Shown here one piece after another: positions 23,768-33,559 of a stretch of DNA of 64,000 nucleotides. A program made the position numbers and the translations under genes. This DNA is from Ipomoea triloba. Its lineage: Eukaryota > Streptophyta > Magnoliopsida > Solanales > Convolvulaceae. Below the pieces are notes generated by a model. It did no database searches and had not been told where the DNA came from. It worked only from the letters and a program-made list of their open reading frames with translations. Positions within the stretch are counted from its first letter, which is position 1. The number at the start of each line of letters is the position of its first letter. Location of the stretch: positions 21,798,667-21,862,666 of the forward strand of contig NC_044919.1 in NCBI RefSeq assembly GCF_003576645.1. The letters are read 5' to 3'.

Positions 23768-25870
23768 AGGGATATCAATTTTTATTGTTTGAGTAATGGG
23801 TAGAGTTACTATGAAGAATAATAATGAAAGCTTGGTTAGGAATTGTCAAGGCACATAATAGAAAGAGAGTAATTGAAGTACATAATATTACCAATGTAAA
23901 TTATGTAAAAGATAAACTCGTATGCCATAAAAATTGCTTGTGGGCTAAATTTTACGCAGAATGAATCTATCAAACTAAATGGTGGAAACAGAATGGGTAC
24001 GATTTGGGATTGGTTTTTCCACCCTTAATGACAAATCTACCAAACTATATGCCGATACATAATCCCTGTGGAAAAATTATGATCATAATTTAGTATTTCA
24101 TCCTAATTAACCCTACAAATATAACAAAATTGCCTGTGGGCTAAATTTTGCCATATTACGCAGAATTAATCACAAGATTCTTGCCTAAACTTTATGTGAT
24201 TAATACTTAATGTGTAATTTCAATAAATTAAAGATGCTGTGGCTACTCTTTAATTGACCAAAACTAAACATAATCACAATGGCAAGGGTATTTAAAGCCT
24301 AATCAAACAAATTAAACCAAAACATGATAGACAATCCTTAGGTATACTCCCAAGAAAGGTGGTTGGTGCTAAGGCTCCATTAAAAACCAACTCCTTAGAC
24401 AGAGTAGCGTCGCAAGGGAACTAGTAGCAATATGACGGTTTCAGCCAGCAAGGCGTTTTAAGCCAGGGCCAGGGAACTAGTATTCCTCCCCAAGAAACTT
24501 CCCTAAATCATGTGTTCTCATATTTAAAGTAAAATCGTTTGGTTGATCTACAAGAATGTAGAATCACCTATGGATAAGGCTTTAAATAGGGTAAAACTAC
24601 GAAGAGTTTTATGTACTTTATGTGCTTTAAGATCCTTTAACAAGAATCGCGAATGGAGTATTGACTGAAAGAGTAATAATATGTATAATATATTCTTAAA
24701 GGCACTAAATTCACCTAAAAGGCACTAAATCATGCATAATAAGCATACAATTCAGACCTAAAAGGCTCTAAATTCAGTCTTAATGAACATGATTTTCTAA
24801 AGGCATAATTATAACAGTCAAAATAAGTATTGCAGTAAAGACATACACAGCATGCTCAGATTATGCACATTACTAACTCATACTCCACAACCAAATATTT
24901 AAATTGTAACACTTAATACAATTTAACTGAAAAAACCAATATTAAAATTAAAATTCGAACAAATTAAAAACTTAATAATTTGTTCAATATTGAATAATAA
25001 TTTTGATATTGACTTCAATTAAACATTCAAATTGCAACACTTAATGCAATTTAAACCAAAATTCAATATTAAGATTAAAATTCAAACAAATTTAAAACAT
25101 AATAATTTGTTCAAAATTGAATAATAATTTTAATATTGACTTTATGCAAAATTCAATTGGATATTTTAAGTGAAGAAGTCCAAATATGATGAAGGTATTA
25201 AAAAACTTTAGAGAGCCCAAACCAAACAAGCCCAGAATTAAATAATTTTTTTTTTATTAATCAATGGAGCCCAGGCCTGGCCATAGTTAGGCCAGACTCG
25301 GCCCACCTCCATCATCCTCTTCAATCTTCAACGTAACAGCCATGGTCGACGGGAAGCAGTAGTGAAAATGGAACTAGCAGCCGCGAAGCGACAAGGACTG
25401 GACGTCGGCATCGCCAGAGGGAGGAGAGGACAGCCGCGTCGCCGGGAAGCCCAGCTCCGCCACTGCCGCCGCCGTCCATGCAACTCCGCCGCCGAAGCCT
25501 TCCGTCGTTGTTTCAACCCGAACCAGTCCGCCGTTCTGTCGTCTTCCTTCGTCACTCCAGGCTACCCGCGACCAACAAGAAACCAGCGAGCAGTTTGACG
25601 GAAGAAAAAAACACCAACAAGAAACCAGCGAGCAGTTTGACGAAAGAAAAAAACGTAGCAAACGGCCAAAAATCCAATTGATTTTTGTTATTTTAATTTT
25701 GACTTTTTGTTTAATTGTTTCTTGATGCGGATAATTCAACAAAAAAATATTTCCAGCAGCCCGAATTAATTGCAAAAATTTAAATATGTAACTTAATTGT
25801 ATAATGTATACAACATATTCAAATATCACATATATGCAATTAATAGAACCAGGCAGAGATTATACAGGAA
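23768..25870 (-). other. Long non-coding leader of Copia A
   Basis: About 2.1 kb between PBS and gag with no supported coding frame. It holds repeats of a CCTGTGGGCTAAATT word (about 23936, 24066, 24133), A-rich direct repeats at 24940-25150, a GC-rich patch at 25320-25560 and a two-copy 38-bp tandem repeat at about 25577-25652. It aligns with the Copia B leader (7970-10520) and partly with 50460-50720. Confidence 0.7.
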
Positions 25871-25880
25871 TCTGATACCA
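25871..25880 (-). promoter_or_regulatory. Primer-binding site of Copia A
   Basis: TGGTATCAGA on the minus strand, 2 nt from the LTR end, complementary to the 3' end of initiator-Met tRNA. Confidence 0.9.
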
Positions 25881-25882
25881 AC

Positions 25883-26275
25883 TGTTAGAATACTTATATC
25901 ACGTTAACCATAATATGTGATAACAGGATCGTACTAACCTCCAGCTATAGCTCTTAATCAACAAAGGTTGGATGATCCGAACTGCAGCAGAGTTTCGCCT
26001 AAGCGTTTTTGTCTCTCACTTGGCTCAGCTCTCTCTAGATGGTATATGAGGAATGAAGTGTGAGCTGTGAGAGGACTTGTGACCCTATATATAACCACTG
26101 GCCATCATTGTGGTTGTGTTCCAATAGGTCTCCTAAACCCTAACCAGACTCCTAATCATAATGGGAGTCCAGCTATTAGGTTATTAGTGTTGCACCACAT
26201 ATCAATTACTTTATATTATTATAACTAATCCTAATGTTATAATAATTATGATAATAATAACAGGAAAACGTTACC
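25883..26275 (-). repeat. 5' LTR of Copia A
   Basis: 393 bp; starts TGTTAGAATACTT and ends GTTACC on +, where the final A of the expected TTACA is changed. The target duplication GGGGA follows at 26276-26280. Confidence 0.92.
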
Positions 26276-26409
26276 GGGGACACCATCATTTCAGAGGGTG
26301 GAACCTTTGTAATGGGATTCTTTAGCCCCACCAATTCCTTAAACCATTACGTACGTATATGGTACAAACAAGATCCAGTTAAGACAGTGGTTTGTGTTGC
26401 AAACAGAGG
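26276..26409 (+). pseudogene. Captured S-receptor-like kinase fragment (part 2)
   Basis: The frame reads GDTIISEGGTFVMGFFSP, then SLNHYVRIWYKQDPVKTVV and VANRG. This is the start of a B-lectin (bulb-type mannose-binding) domain as in S-locus receptor kinases, where the consensus has TVVWVANR; here the Trp is Cys. It continues from part 1 when the Copia element and one GGGGA copy are removed. Similarity stops after VANRG, showing that only about the first 75 codons were captured. Confidence 0.85.
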
Positions 26410-26989
26410 TGCTCGGCTAAGCAAATACCCATCTCAGCTTTTGCATACATGTGCAGCTCTCGAGCGGGCTCCCTAGCATTCTTTGAGGAATTCCATCGAA
26501 AATGTCACAGGAGGAATAGGAACACTATCTCGTCGTCGATTCAGTCGTCGAAAGTTGCAGCAGCTGCGGAGAAGCTGTCGGAGGGGGTGGTGAGTGAGGT
26601 CGTACGATGAGAAGAGAAACAACACAACAAAGAAGAATGGGATTGGGGTTATTCGCTTCTCGAACCCTTAGACATCTTCTGGCGACGAGTCTTGTGCCAA
26701 AGGCGAAAGCTGTTCGTCGGAGATGATGAGCCAAGGGGCGGATCTTGTTTCAGAGCTTAGGCTCCTATTTGGGCAAACATTCAGCAATATGACAGCATTC
26801 CGGAAAGAACAACGTTGGCGTCGAGTTGTGATCTAACGGCGAAGATTTGGGATCCGATGTCTTGGTTGACGACGAGATCGACGGCGACCATGAGTGGGTT
26901 TGAATCGGAAAGAACAAGCCCTGAACATTGCTGATTAAGACCTGAATCAGAAAGAACAAGCCCTGAATCGGAAAGATTTGCGATCCGCT
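26410..26989. other. Pack-MULE interior of other origin
   Basis: GC-richer DNA than the surroundings. Minus-strand open frames (26734-26525, 27052-26765) begin MAHHLRRTAFAFGTRLVARR and MSAVKLEGISILSSLDLNQQ. A 20-bp word around GGAAAGAACAAGCCCTGAA is repeated three times between 26908 and 26972. It may be a second captured gene fragment, but I recognise no family. Confidence 0.4.
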
Positions 26990-27183
26990 GTCTTGCTGAT
27001 TAAGATCTAGACTTGAAAGGATGGAAATGCCCTCCAACTTCACGGCTGACAAACGGCAATTGTAAGTTTGGACTAATATTGTCCAACTTTAACAAAGTCT
27101 GGGTATAATGTGGTCAAATTAATAAATCTGGACTAAATGTGTCTGATGCATAATAAATCTAAGACCAAAAAAGGATTTTACTC
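26990..27183 (-). repeat. Right terminal inverted repeat of Pack-MULE
   Basis: Complement of the left repeat (18573-18770) with about 20-25% differences by eye; ends ATTTTACTC before TAACATAAA. Confidence 0.85.
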
Positions 27184-28609
27184 TAACATAAATTTACATA
27201 TAATATTTTTATATATTAAATTAAATATTAAAAAATTAAATTTCAAATAGTTAGATTCAAACCTCGTAAATCTTACGAGATCTAGGAATAGAGTTGACGT
27301 TTTGGAAAGAGTACGCGATTCGGGACCACGGTAGATAGTGTGGACGTCAGCAATATAAACTTTTTTAGGATTTAGGATTAGAAATGTAAAAGGAAAATTG
27401 AGGCGTGGGGCCAAAACTGCGGCGTAAAACGGTCACAAGGAATATCCGTTGCCTCAACCAATAAACGTCAAATCAAATTAATGAAATCCATTCCCAAAAC
27501 ATGGTTTGGCATTGGGACTTCGACCTACGAATATTTAGATTTCTGAACAAACTCACATGCAATTGCAAACCATCAGATCCACCCATTTCCCGACAATAAC
27601 TTTTTTGTTTTATTTTTCGTCTTATTTAATCTCAGGACTGCGTATCATATTTCTTGGTTTGATTCAAGGGAGTGTAAGGTTACTATACGAAATGTAAGAT
27701 TTCAAACTTTTTTTAGTTTATTTGATAATTGCATTTCTTCCACATTCATAAAAACATTTTCAAGAGTGAATCTTTTTGTCAGATATTTTCAGGCCATGTA
27801 AGAAAGAGATGATTGGGAGAAAAGAGAAAACAAAAATTAAAAAGGGAAGAAAAGAAAATTTAGTTAGGGTGGCTGCCAACCCTGGCGTGCCCATAGGGAG
27901 CATGCAACGCACGCGCCTATTAGATGCGGCTGCTGCGTGAGACACACACCAACCGGCCTATTCTTTTTCTTTTTTTTTTTTTTTTATCGCAATATACCGT
28001 ACAAAAATCTCAAATCCCTTCAAGCTTATTTTCTTTTCTCTCCAACCTCTCCTATCTTCTAAATCATAATAATAAATAAATAAAAAGATCATAAAAGAAA
28101 CTCTAATTAAAATCTTTGGTGTGAATGCTCTAAATTTTGATATTATGAATGTTACATTACACCAAAATATTCACTGAACGAAACATCCCATTAGTGGATT
28201 ACGTGATTTATGTCATAATTTATTAGGACAGATTGCCTTTATTATGTTTGATATTAGTTTTCGTCACTTGCAGTGTTACATTTGATTCTTGCAAAATTCT
28301 GTAATGAATATATTCTTCAATTGTGACAAAGATATTCATTAACTATTTAAAAATCTTATATATACTTAGTATTTTAAGAAAAAATTCACTATTTTATTTT
28401 ATTTTATTTTAAAAGGGTCGTGCTACCAAATGATTTTAAAATATTTAGATATGTTAAGGTGTGTCTACTGTCTAGTATTTGAAAATTGAACTATTTTCTT
28501 GAAGAAAACTGAAAAATGAAAGATAACATTCCATCTTTGTAAACAAAGTTGAAAGTTTTAAATAAAATAGTTCTCCAAAATGAAAAACGCATATTGTTTA
28601 CCAGTTGAA

Positions 28610-28720
28610 ATCAGCTTGGTTGGTTTGATTGGTTGTGCACTTTTGTTCCTTAAAAGAAGTCTGGAGTTCGAGCGCCTTAATTGAGTCGAGTACCGTACGG
28701 GCAGGACACATCGTTGTCTA
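28610..28720 (+). mobile_element. Possible SINE fragment
   Basis: GAGTTCGAGCGCC resembles a polymerase III box B and is preceded at about 40 bp by a GGTTGTGCAC word that could be a box A. There is no tail or target duplication. Weak call. Confidence 0.3.
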
Positions 28721-29079
28721 TGACAGAAAAAAAAGTCCCACATTTTGTCAACTTTGAAGTGAGAGTCACCACATTTTGGAAAGAAAAAAAATTGGTGTAA
28801 ACTAAACATGCCATTTTGACAAGTCCTTATGGGTAATTGGAAGAATAGTGAAGCATCTACTTCATAATAACATAAAATGAAAAGAAGATGAGCATTGTGC
28901 ACACTTTATCAATTGTGTAATTTAGCAACTAATTTAGCAACGATGGTATATATATAATTGATTTGGGCCACAAAATATCTTATGTTAGGGTTACATATAT
29001 TCATGTGTACACACACATTAATATATATACATATATATATTTAGTGTAAATTACAAAAAAAAAAAAAAAAAAAAAAAAG

Positions 29080-29195
29080 AAGAACAACAAAAGCCCGCAG
29101 GGCCCGCTAACCCGCGGGCCTAACGGGTCGACCCACAAAATCCCGTCAGAAATTAGGCCCGCGATGGGGCGGACCGGCCCGCTTTGACAGTACTA
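29080..29195. repeat. GC-rich hAT-like subterminal block
   Basis: Clustered GCCCGCGGGCC, AACGGGTCGACCC and GGACCGGCCCGC words follow a 27-bp A run, in otherwise AT-rich DNA. Comparable to 1-85. Similar clusters mark ends of Ac-like hAT elements, but no partner end is visible. Confidence 0.35.
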
Positions 29196-30079
29196 AGTGG
29201 GGTTACTATTTAAAAATTGATATTTAATTCAAATCTGTTTAGCAACGGTTTATTTATTCATTCATGGTGGTTCATTTGAAGTGTCACTATCTCTCTCTCA
29301 CACACATATTCTTTAAAAGATTATCAGTTGGTATTTAGTGATAATCATTTCAAATAATTCATCAAAATTTATCTATTAAAATTTAAAAGGAATAATGCTC
29401 AAATACGCAACCGAATTACACGTGAAAATGTAATTGGACCATCTAACTCAAAAAAATTATAGTTGAGCTTTTGAACAATACAAAAAGTGTGTAGTTAAAT
29501 CAATATTGATATATTTTTCAGTTACCAGTGGTGTCACCATCATCCTATTAAAATATTTTTTTATTTATTATAATAATCTAAAATAAAATAAAATAAAAAA
29601 TATACCCCACCCCACATTTATCTCCCGCCAGAGATGGGTATTAAGACTCTATGTATTTGATTAATGAAGGTAATGTCTTCACTCTATCAGAGATAATCAA
29701 ACCCAAAGAAAAAAATAAATAAATAAAAGAAGAAAAAAGAAGCTACACTCTATAACTCTCATTTAAAAAAAAAAAAACACTTTAAATAAAAAAAGAAAAG
29801 TTCTATTTTTGACGTTAAAGTATAATAGGTTTAAAAAGTCTTTACACCATATACTGTGAAAGTCAATTTATTATCTAACGGCTTCACGTGACAAGAATTC
29901 AAAACTTTTAAAGTAAATATTCATTTCTATAGGCCGACTGGCAGGACAGCTTTTGTAGCAAACAAACAAAGAAATTTAATTTTATTCAATTAAAAGAAAA
30001 CATTTACATTCTAAAAAAAAAAAAACCATTTACATTTTTACAATGTTTTATGGACAAATTACATATATATATATATATA

Positions 30080-30260
30080 TAGCCAAAGACCATATAGTCA
30101 ATGCACATAGAGTCAATGTCCTCATACTGGAGTTCGAACTTGAGACCTCTCATTTGAAAAGTCACAGCTATACTGCTCGACTATCTTTGACCAATACCTT
30201 TTTATTCTACAGTTATACTGCACGACCACAAGGCCTTTGGCCAATACCTTTTTATTTGGA
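30080..30260 (-). mobile_element. SINE-like element with internal duplication
   Basis: On the minus strand, GGTCTCAAGTTCGAACTCC looks like a box B. An upstream segment of about 45 bp (GGCCAAAG-CCTTGTGGTCGTGCAGTATA / GTCAAAGATAGTCGAGCAGTATA) occurs twice in tandem and may contain box A. It abuts a (TA)n run at 30063-30081. Boundaries uncertain. Confidence 0.5.
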
Positions 30261-30948
30261 TACATAACTTTCATTATTCATACTTTTTAAAAAAAAAATT
30301 TAATTATTTATTGAAAAAAAAATTGTAAAATTATACTAAAATGGAATGTGTAAAATTATATAATTTGACTTCATTAATTTAAAGCATGGATTCATAATCA
30401 TGAAAATTATTGTGTCTTTGACTCTTGAGAAATAGAAACTTGTGGAATGTAAAAGGAAAGAAAAAAAAACCTATAGCAAGAAAAACTAGATAAAGGAAGT
30501 AAACACAACCTTAATTATGTACTTTCGCATTCTTGCTACATTGCTTGCATTAAAGAAAATAAATAAAGTGTGGACAACTCAACTAGTTACATAGGTAAAG
30601 TTTCAGAAGAAAAACAAGGATTGAAAAGTAACATCTCAAAGTCTAATAGTGATGAGGACTACTTATGTACAATAAATAAAATCCCTATATTTAACTGAAT
30701 TGTCATAATTTACATCATCTCAAATAGTCCGACTGGGACGTGAAGCCCTTGAATTTGAGGATTCAATCTTTTTCGCAACATCAAGAAAATAAATAAAGAG
30801 AAACAAGTGAATTTCCTCGGAGACTAATACGAGTAATATCAATTAATGCGTTTGGAAATATAATTTAAAAAGGAAAAAAAAAAAAAGAGTCGTTGTAATT
30901 CAACTCAGCAATCAATCCAACAATAATTATTAATTATCAGTCTAAGTT

Positions 30949-31624
30949 TTAGGTGACCAAATAGACTGGTAAGGTAGAGGGTGCAGACATCCTATAATGC
31001 TGCTGCTTCTCCATGTTAAGATCCCTGAGACTAACGTACGGTATCTCCATCTCCATCTCACCCTTACCGGACGGAGTCAAAGTTCCGGCGAGTGGGACAG
31101 ACGACGGCCGGCCGGTGGTACGGTAAGGTTTCCCGCCGGAGCCACTTCGACTATCGCTGATGTAGTACACCGGCCCATACACGGATCTCACGCGCGCACG
31201 GTTACGGTTGGCCCCACGCTCGGTGGAATCACCCTCGGTTTTGGCGAGTGGGGCGGCGCCGGCGGTGGTATTCCACTTGAAGAATAGCAGAGCGCTCTTC
31301 CACCACCGTTTCCGGCCGCCGCTCTTCTTGAATTTCCGGGATGTGTCCTCCTTGGAAATGGGCTTTTGAGGCTTGAAACGGAACGCGTCTAAGGATCTTG
31401 ACAAGCTCTTGTGTTTCCGCGTTTCTTCCAAAATATTTTTCTTTTCAAAACACAAAAACAAAAACAAATTAACATTGGCAAATTGAAGTATGAGTATGCA
31501 GTAGTACGATTTTATCATTAACTTGACTTACCTGAAAGTAGTCGACTTGAGTGTCAAATACATAGTCAGTGAAGTGTTGAGGTTGTGGGAAGGGAAAAAT
31601 GGGAGATTTGTTGTTAGACGACAT
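30949..31624 (-). CDS. Plant-specific small basic protein of unknown function (two exons)
   Basis: Exon 1 is 31624-31532 (31 codons), the intron 31531-31441 (91 bp, GTAAGT...TTTTGAAAAG, phase 0) and exon 2 31440-30949; the product is 194 residues. The N-terminus reads MSSNNKSPIFPFPQPQHFTD and ends exon 1 with VDYFQ. The middle is very basic (KKSGGRKRWWKSALLFFKW). The C-terminus has SVYGPVYYISDSRSGS, PYRTTGRPSSVPLAGTLTP, then EIPYVSLRDLNM and a final PVYLVT. The order of these blocks matches a family of short uncharacterised dicot proteins, as far as I recall. No signal peptide or catalytic domain is seen. The frame is intact, composition is GC-richer than the flanks, and this is the only convincing host gene in the window. 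Confidence 0.85.
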
Positions 31625-31694
31625 TGCAGAAGAGAATGGGAAATGAAATTTAAAAAAAAAATGGACAATAGAAAGGGAGAAGAAAGGGGATCTT

Positions 31695-31734
31695 CTTTAT
31701 GGACCCTAGCTGATAATGGCCGTTGCCAATTGGC
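31695..31734 (-). promoter_or_regulatory. Possible core promoter of the small basic protein gene
   Basis: On the minus strand the palindromic GCCAATTGGC (31725-31734) contains a CCAAT box. It is followed by a TATA-like CCATAAAG (31695-31702), about 70 bp before the ATG at 31624. Neither is a perfect consensus. Confidence 0.3.
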
Positions 31735-32545
31735 ATGTATGTGCGAGCCTTAAAGTAAGCCAATGCACTTTTATCCATACTATTTTATTTTTATTTTCAT
31801 TTTCATTTTTATTTTGACTTAATTGAGAAATGGACAATCACTATTTCAGCGTGTTAGCGTGCAAATAACCACCAGTTAGGCATGAAAATTTCAAGGGAAA
31901 ATTGTAATTTATGCCCCTTCATGATATGTCAATTATCAATGTCGTTCTTGAATTATTAGTGGTGTAAATGTTGCCCCTCAATTTTCAGTTGTTCAAATTA
32001 CAATTATATTTTAATTTAAAAAAAAATCCTGTAATACGCTGCATACGCGAGGCTCGTTTCGGACCAGGGTCCACAATAACGATTGGCGGATATCTACCCC
32101 GCATAAATCAATTTTTTATTTGGTGATAGCAGGTGGTGAGTCGAGGGTCGATCTTAAAAAATTAAACCACTGACTGTCAGGTTGGATTCAGGTTCAATGT
32201 AATTTTGCTAAATTTTTACTATTTTTTATTTCTAAACTACTAAGCTTATTTTAAAAAATTACCAATTTAGTTATTACATTTAAATATTTCTATTATTTTA
32301 TATTTTAGTATAACTAATTAATGAATTTTAATATTTTATTATGTCTAAGTAATTTAAATATATTTTTTTAAAAATCTTATGTGTAAGTATCTACACTCAG
32401 TGGGACCGGGTGAGTTTTGAAAAAGTCCCCACAATGCATATCATGACTGGAGAAAGTATAAGGTAAATTAGGTGATAGATGTAGTCCTTCTCAATCCACC
32501 ATTGACTCATTGCCATTCCTAAAACTAGCCTAGGTTACCCCTCAC
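31735..32545. other. Intergenic DNA upstream of the host gene
   Basis: AT-rich with TTTTATTTTCA-type low complexity at 31775-31815; no gene. It ends with CCCCTCAC (32538-32545), the target duplication of the following MITE. Confidence 0.5.
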
Positions 32546-32571
32546 CAAGGTTGAAAAAGACGCTAGGCGCC

Positions 32572-32633
<62 letters not shown>

Positions 32634-33224
32634 TTCTTCTTATTTGGACTTTTGGTTGCCTTCCCTTTTCAAGACTCTATTTCCCAAGACAGCACTTGCA
32701 CGTAAAACGTAAAAGAAATTATTTAAAGCATTATCTCCAAGAGTTATCTCCCATGTCAATCACAACTCACATCTCTCTGTATTTTTTTTTTTTTTTGAGA
32801 CAATGAGACTCATCTCGTCAATCACAATTAAAGCATTATCTCCAAGAGTCATTTCCCAAGTATAACACCCATGAAGCCATGACCCAACACTCCAACAAAG
32901 AACCAGATCGACGGTAGCATATGCGGAAGTGGAGGAGAACGGGGACGATGACGGCGGAGGCGGAGGCGAACAGCGACGGTAGAGGCGGAGGCAGAGGCGA
33001 CCGGCGGAGGCAGAGGCTAAGGCATCAGCAGAGGGAGAGGCTGAGACGGGGTTTTGATGGCTGATGAGTTTTTGAAATGAATTAAAAAAAAAAGGGTAAG
33101 GGGGCTTGAGACAAGGCGGCCGGCTAGCCGGTCTAGGTGCCGCCTAGGCGACCGGCTACGAAGGAGGCCGATTCTGGCCTTCCTCGATGCGGCCGGGCGC
33201 CTAGGCACGATTTTTGCAACCTTG
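32546..33224. mobile_element. hAT MITE, CGCCTAGGCG family, with 8-bp TSD
   Basis: It starts CAAGGTTGAAAAAGACGC and ends with the complement of CAAGGTTGCAAAAATCG. Flanks are CCCCTCAC and TCCCTCAC (33225-33232), one mismatch in 8 bp. Subterminal CGCCTAGGCG words sit at the right side. The interior has a (TA)n run (about 32573-32628) and a GGCGGAGGC-rich patch (32935-33025). No transposase. Confidence 0.9.
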
Positions 33225-33559
33225 TCCCTCACTAAAAACTCATTTGTTAATGTTGGGGTAAAAATGGTCCATTACTTCCACCACTATATATCTCATCTCT
33301 GTCACTCTAATCATTTTATTTTTATTATTTTTTCAGATAAACCATGAGATTACTACCCAATAAAGAGTTATAGTGTAAGAGAGTAAATTTAAAAGAAAAG
33401 TAAATAAGAATTTTAAAATTATTTTGGATAAAATTAATGGGGTCGAACCAAAATCATTAACAATCAACATGGTAATAAAATTATTTTTTCATTCTTTACC
33501 ATGAATTAGTTTTTTATTATTATTATTATTAATTTTTGAAGGGGGAAACCCATAGTGAC

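Larger units (their letters stand above)
19086..26275 (-). mobile_element. Copia element A, full length
   Basis: A 7190-bp element with two LTRs, flanked by the 5-bp target duplication GGGGA (19081-19085 and 26276-26280). On the minus strand the order is 5' LTR, PBS, long leader, gag, protease, integrase, RT, RNase H, polypurine tract, 3' LTR, i.e. the Copia (Ty1) order. The LTRs differ by roughly 15-20 substitutions plus a 22-bp duplication by eye, so the insertion is not very recent. The coding region has several stops and frameshifts. Confidence 0.95.
18573..27183. mobile_element. Pack-MULE carrying receptor-kinase gene fragment
   Basis: Both ends start GAGTRAAATC and share about 200 bp of inverted repeat (TTTTTTGGTC, GACACATTTAGTCC, TTTATTAATTT, ACCCAGACTT). 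The flanks carry the perfect 9-bp direct repeat TAACATAAA (18564-18572, 27184-27192), the hallmark of Mutator-like elements. No transposase is present. Inside are pieces of host genes (18977-19085 plus 26276-26409, and probably 26410-26990). A 7.19-kb Copia element has since inserted; without it the element would be about 1.4 kb, normal for a Pack-MULE. Confidence 0.9.
27193..30948. other. Intergenic DNA downstream of the host gene
   Basis: AT-rich, with no gene supported. It holds T and A homopolymers (27968-27984, 29053-29079), short (TA)n runs near 28949 and 29017-29040, a GC-rich patch at 29080-29195 and SINE-like sequences listed separately. The 114-codon frame at 28902-28558 has no domain. 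Confidence 0.5.

Noticed and set aside
30997..31287. Plus-strand 96-codon frame
   Set aside because: Antisense shadow of the conserved exon 2 of the host gene.
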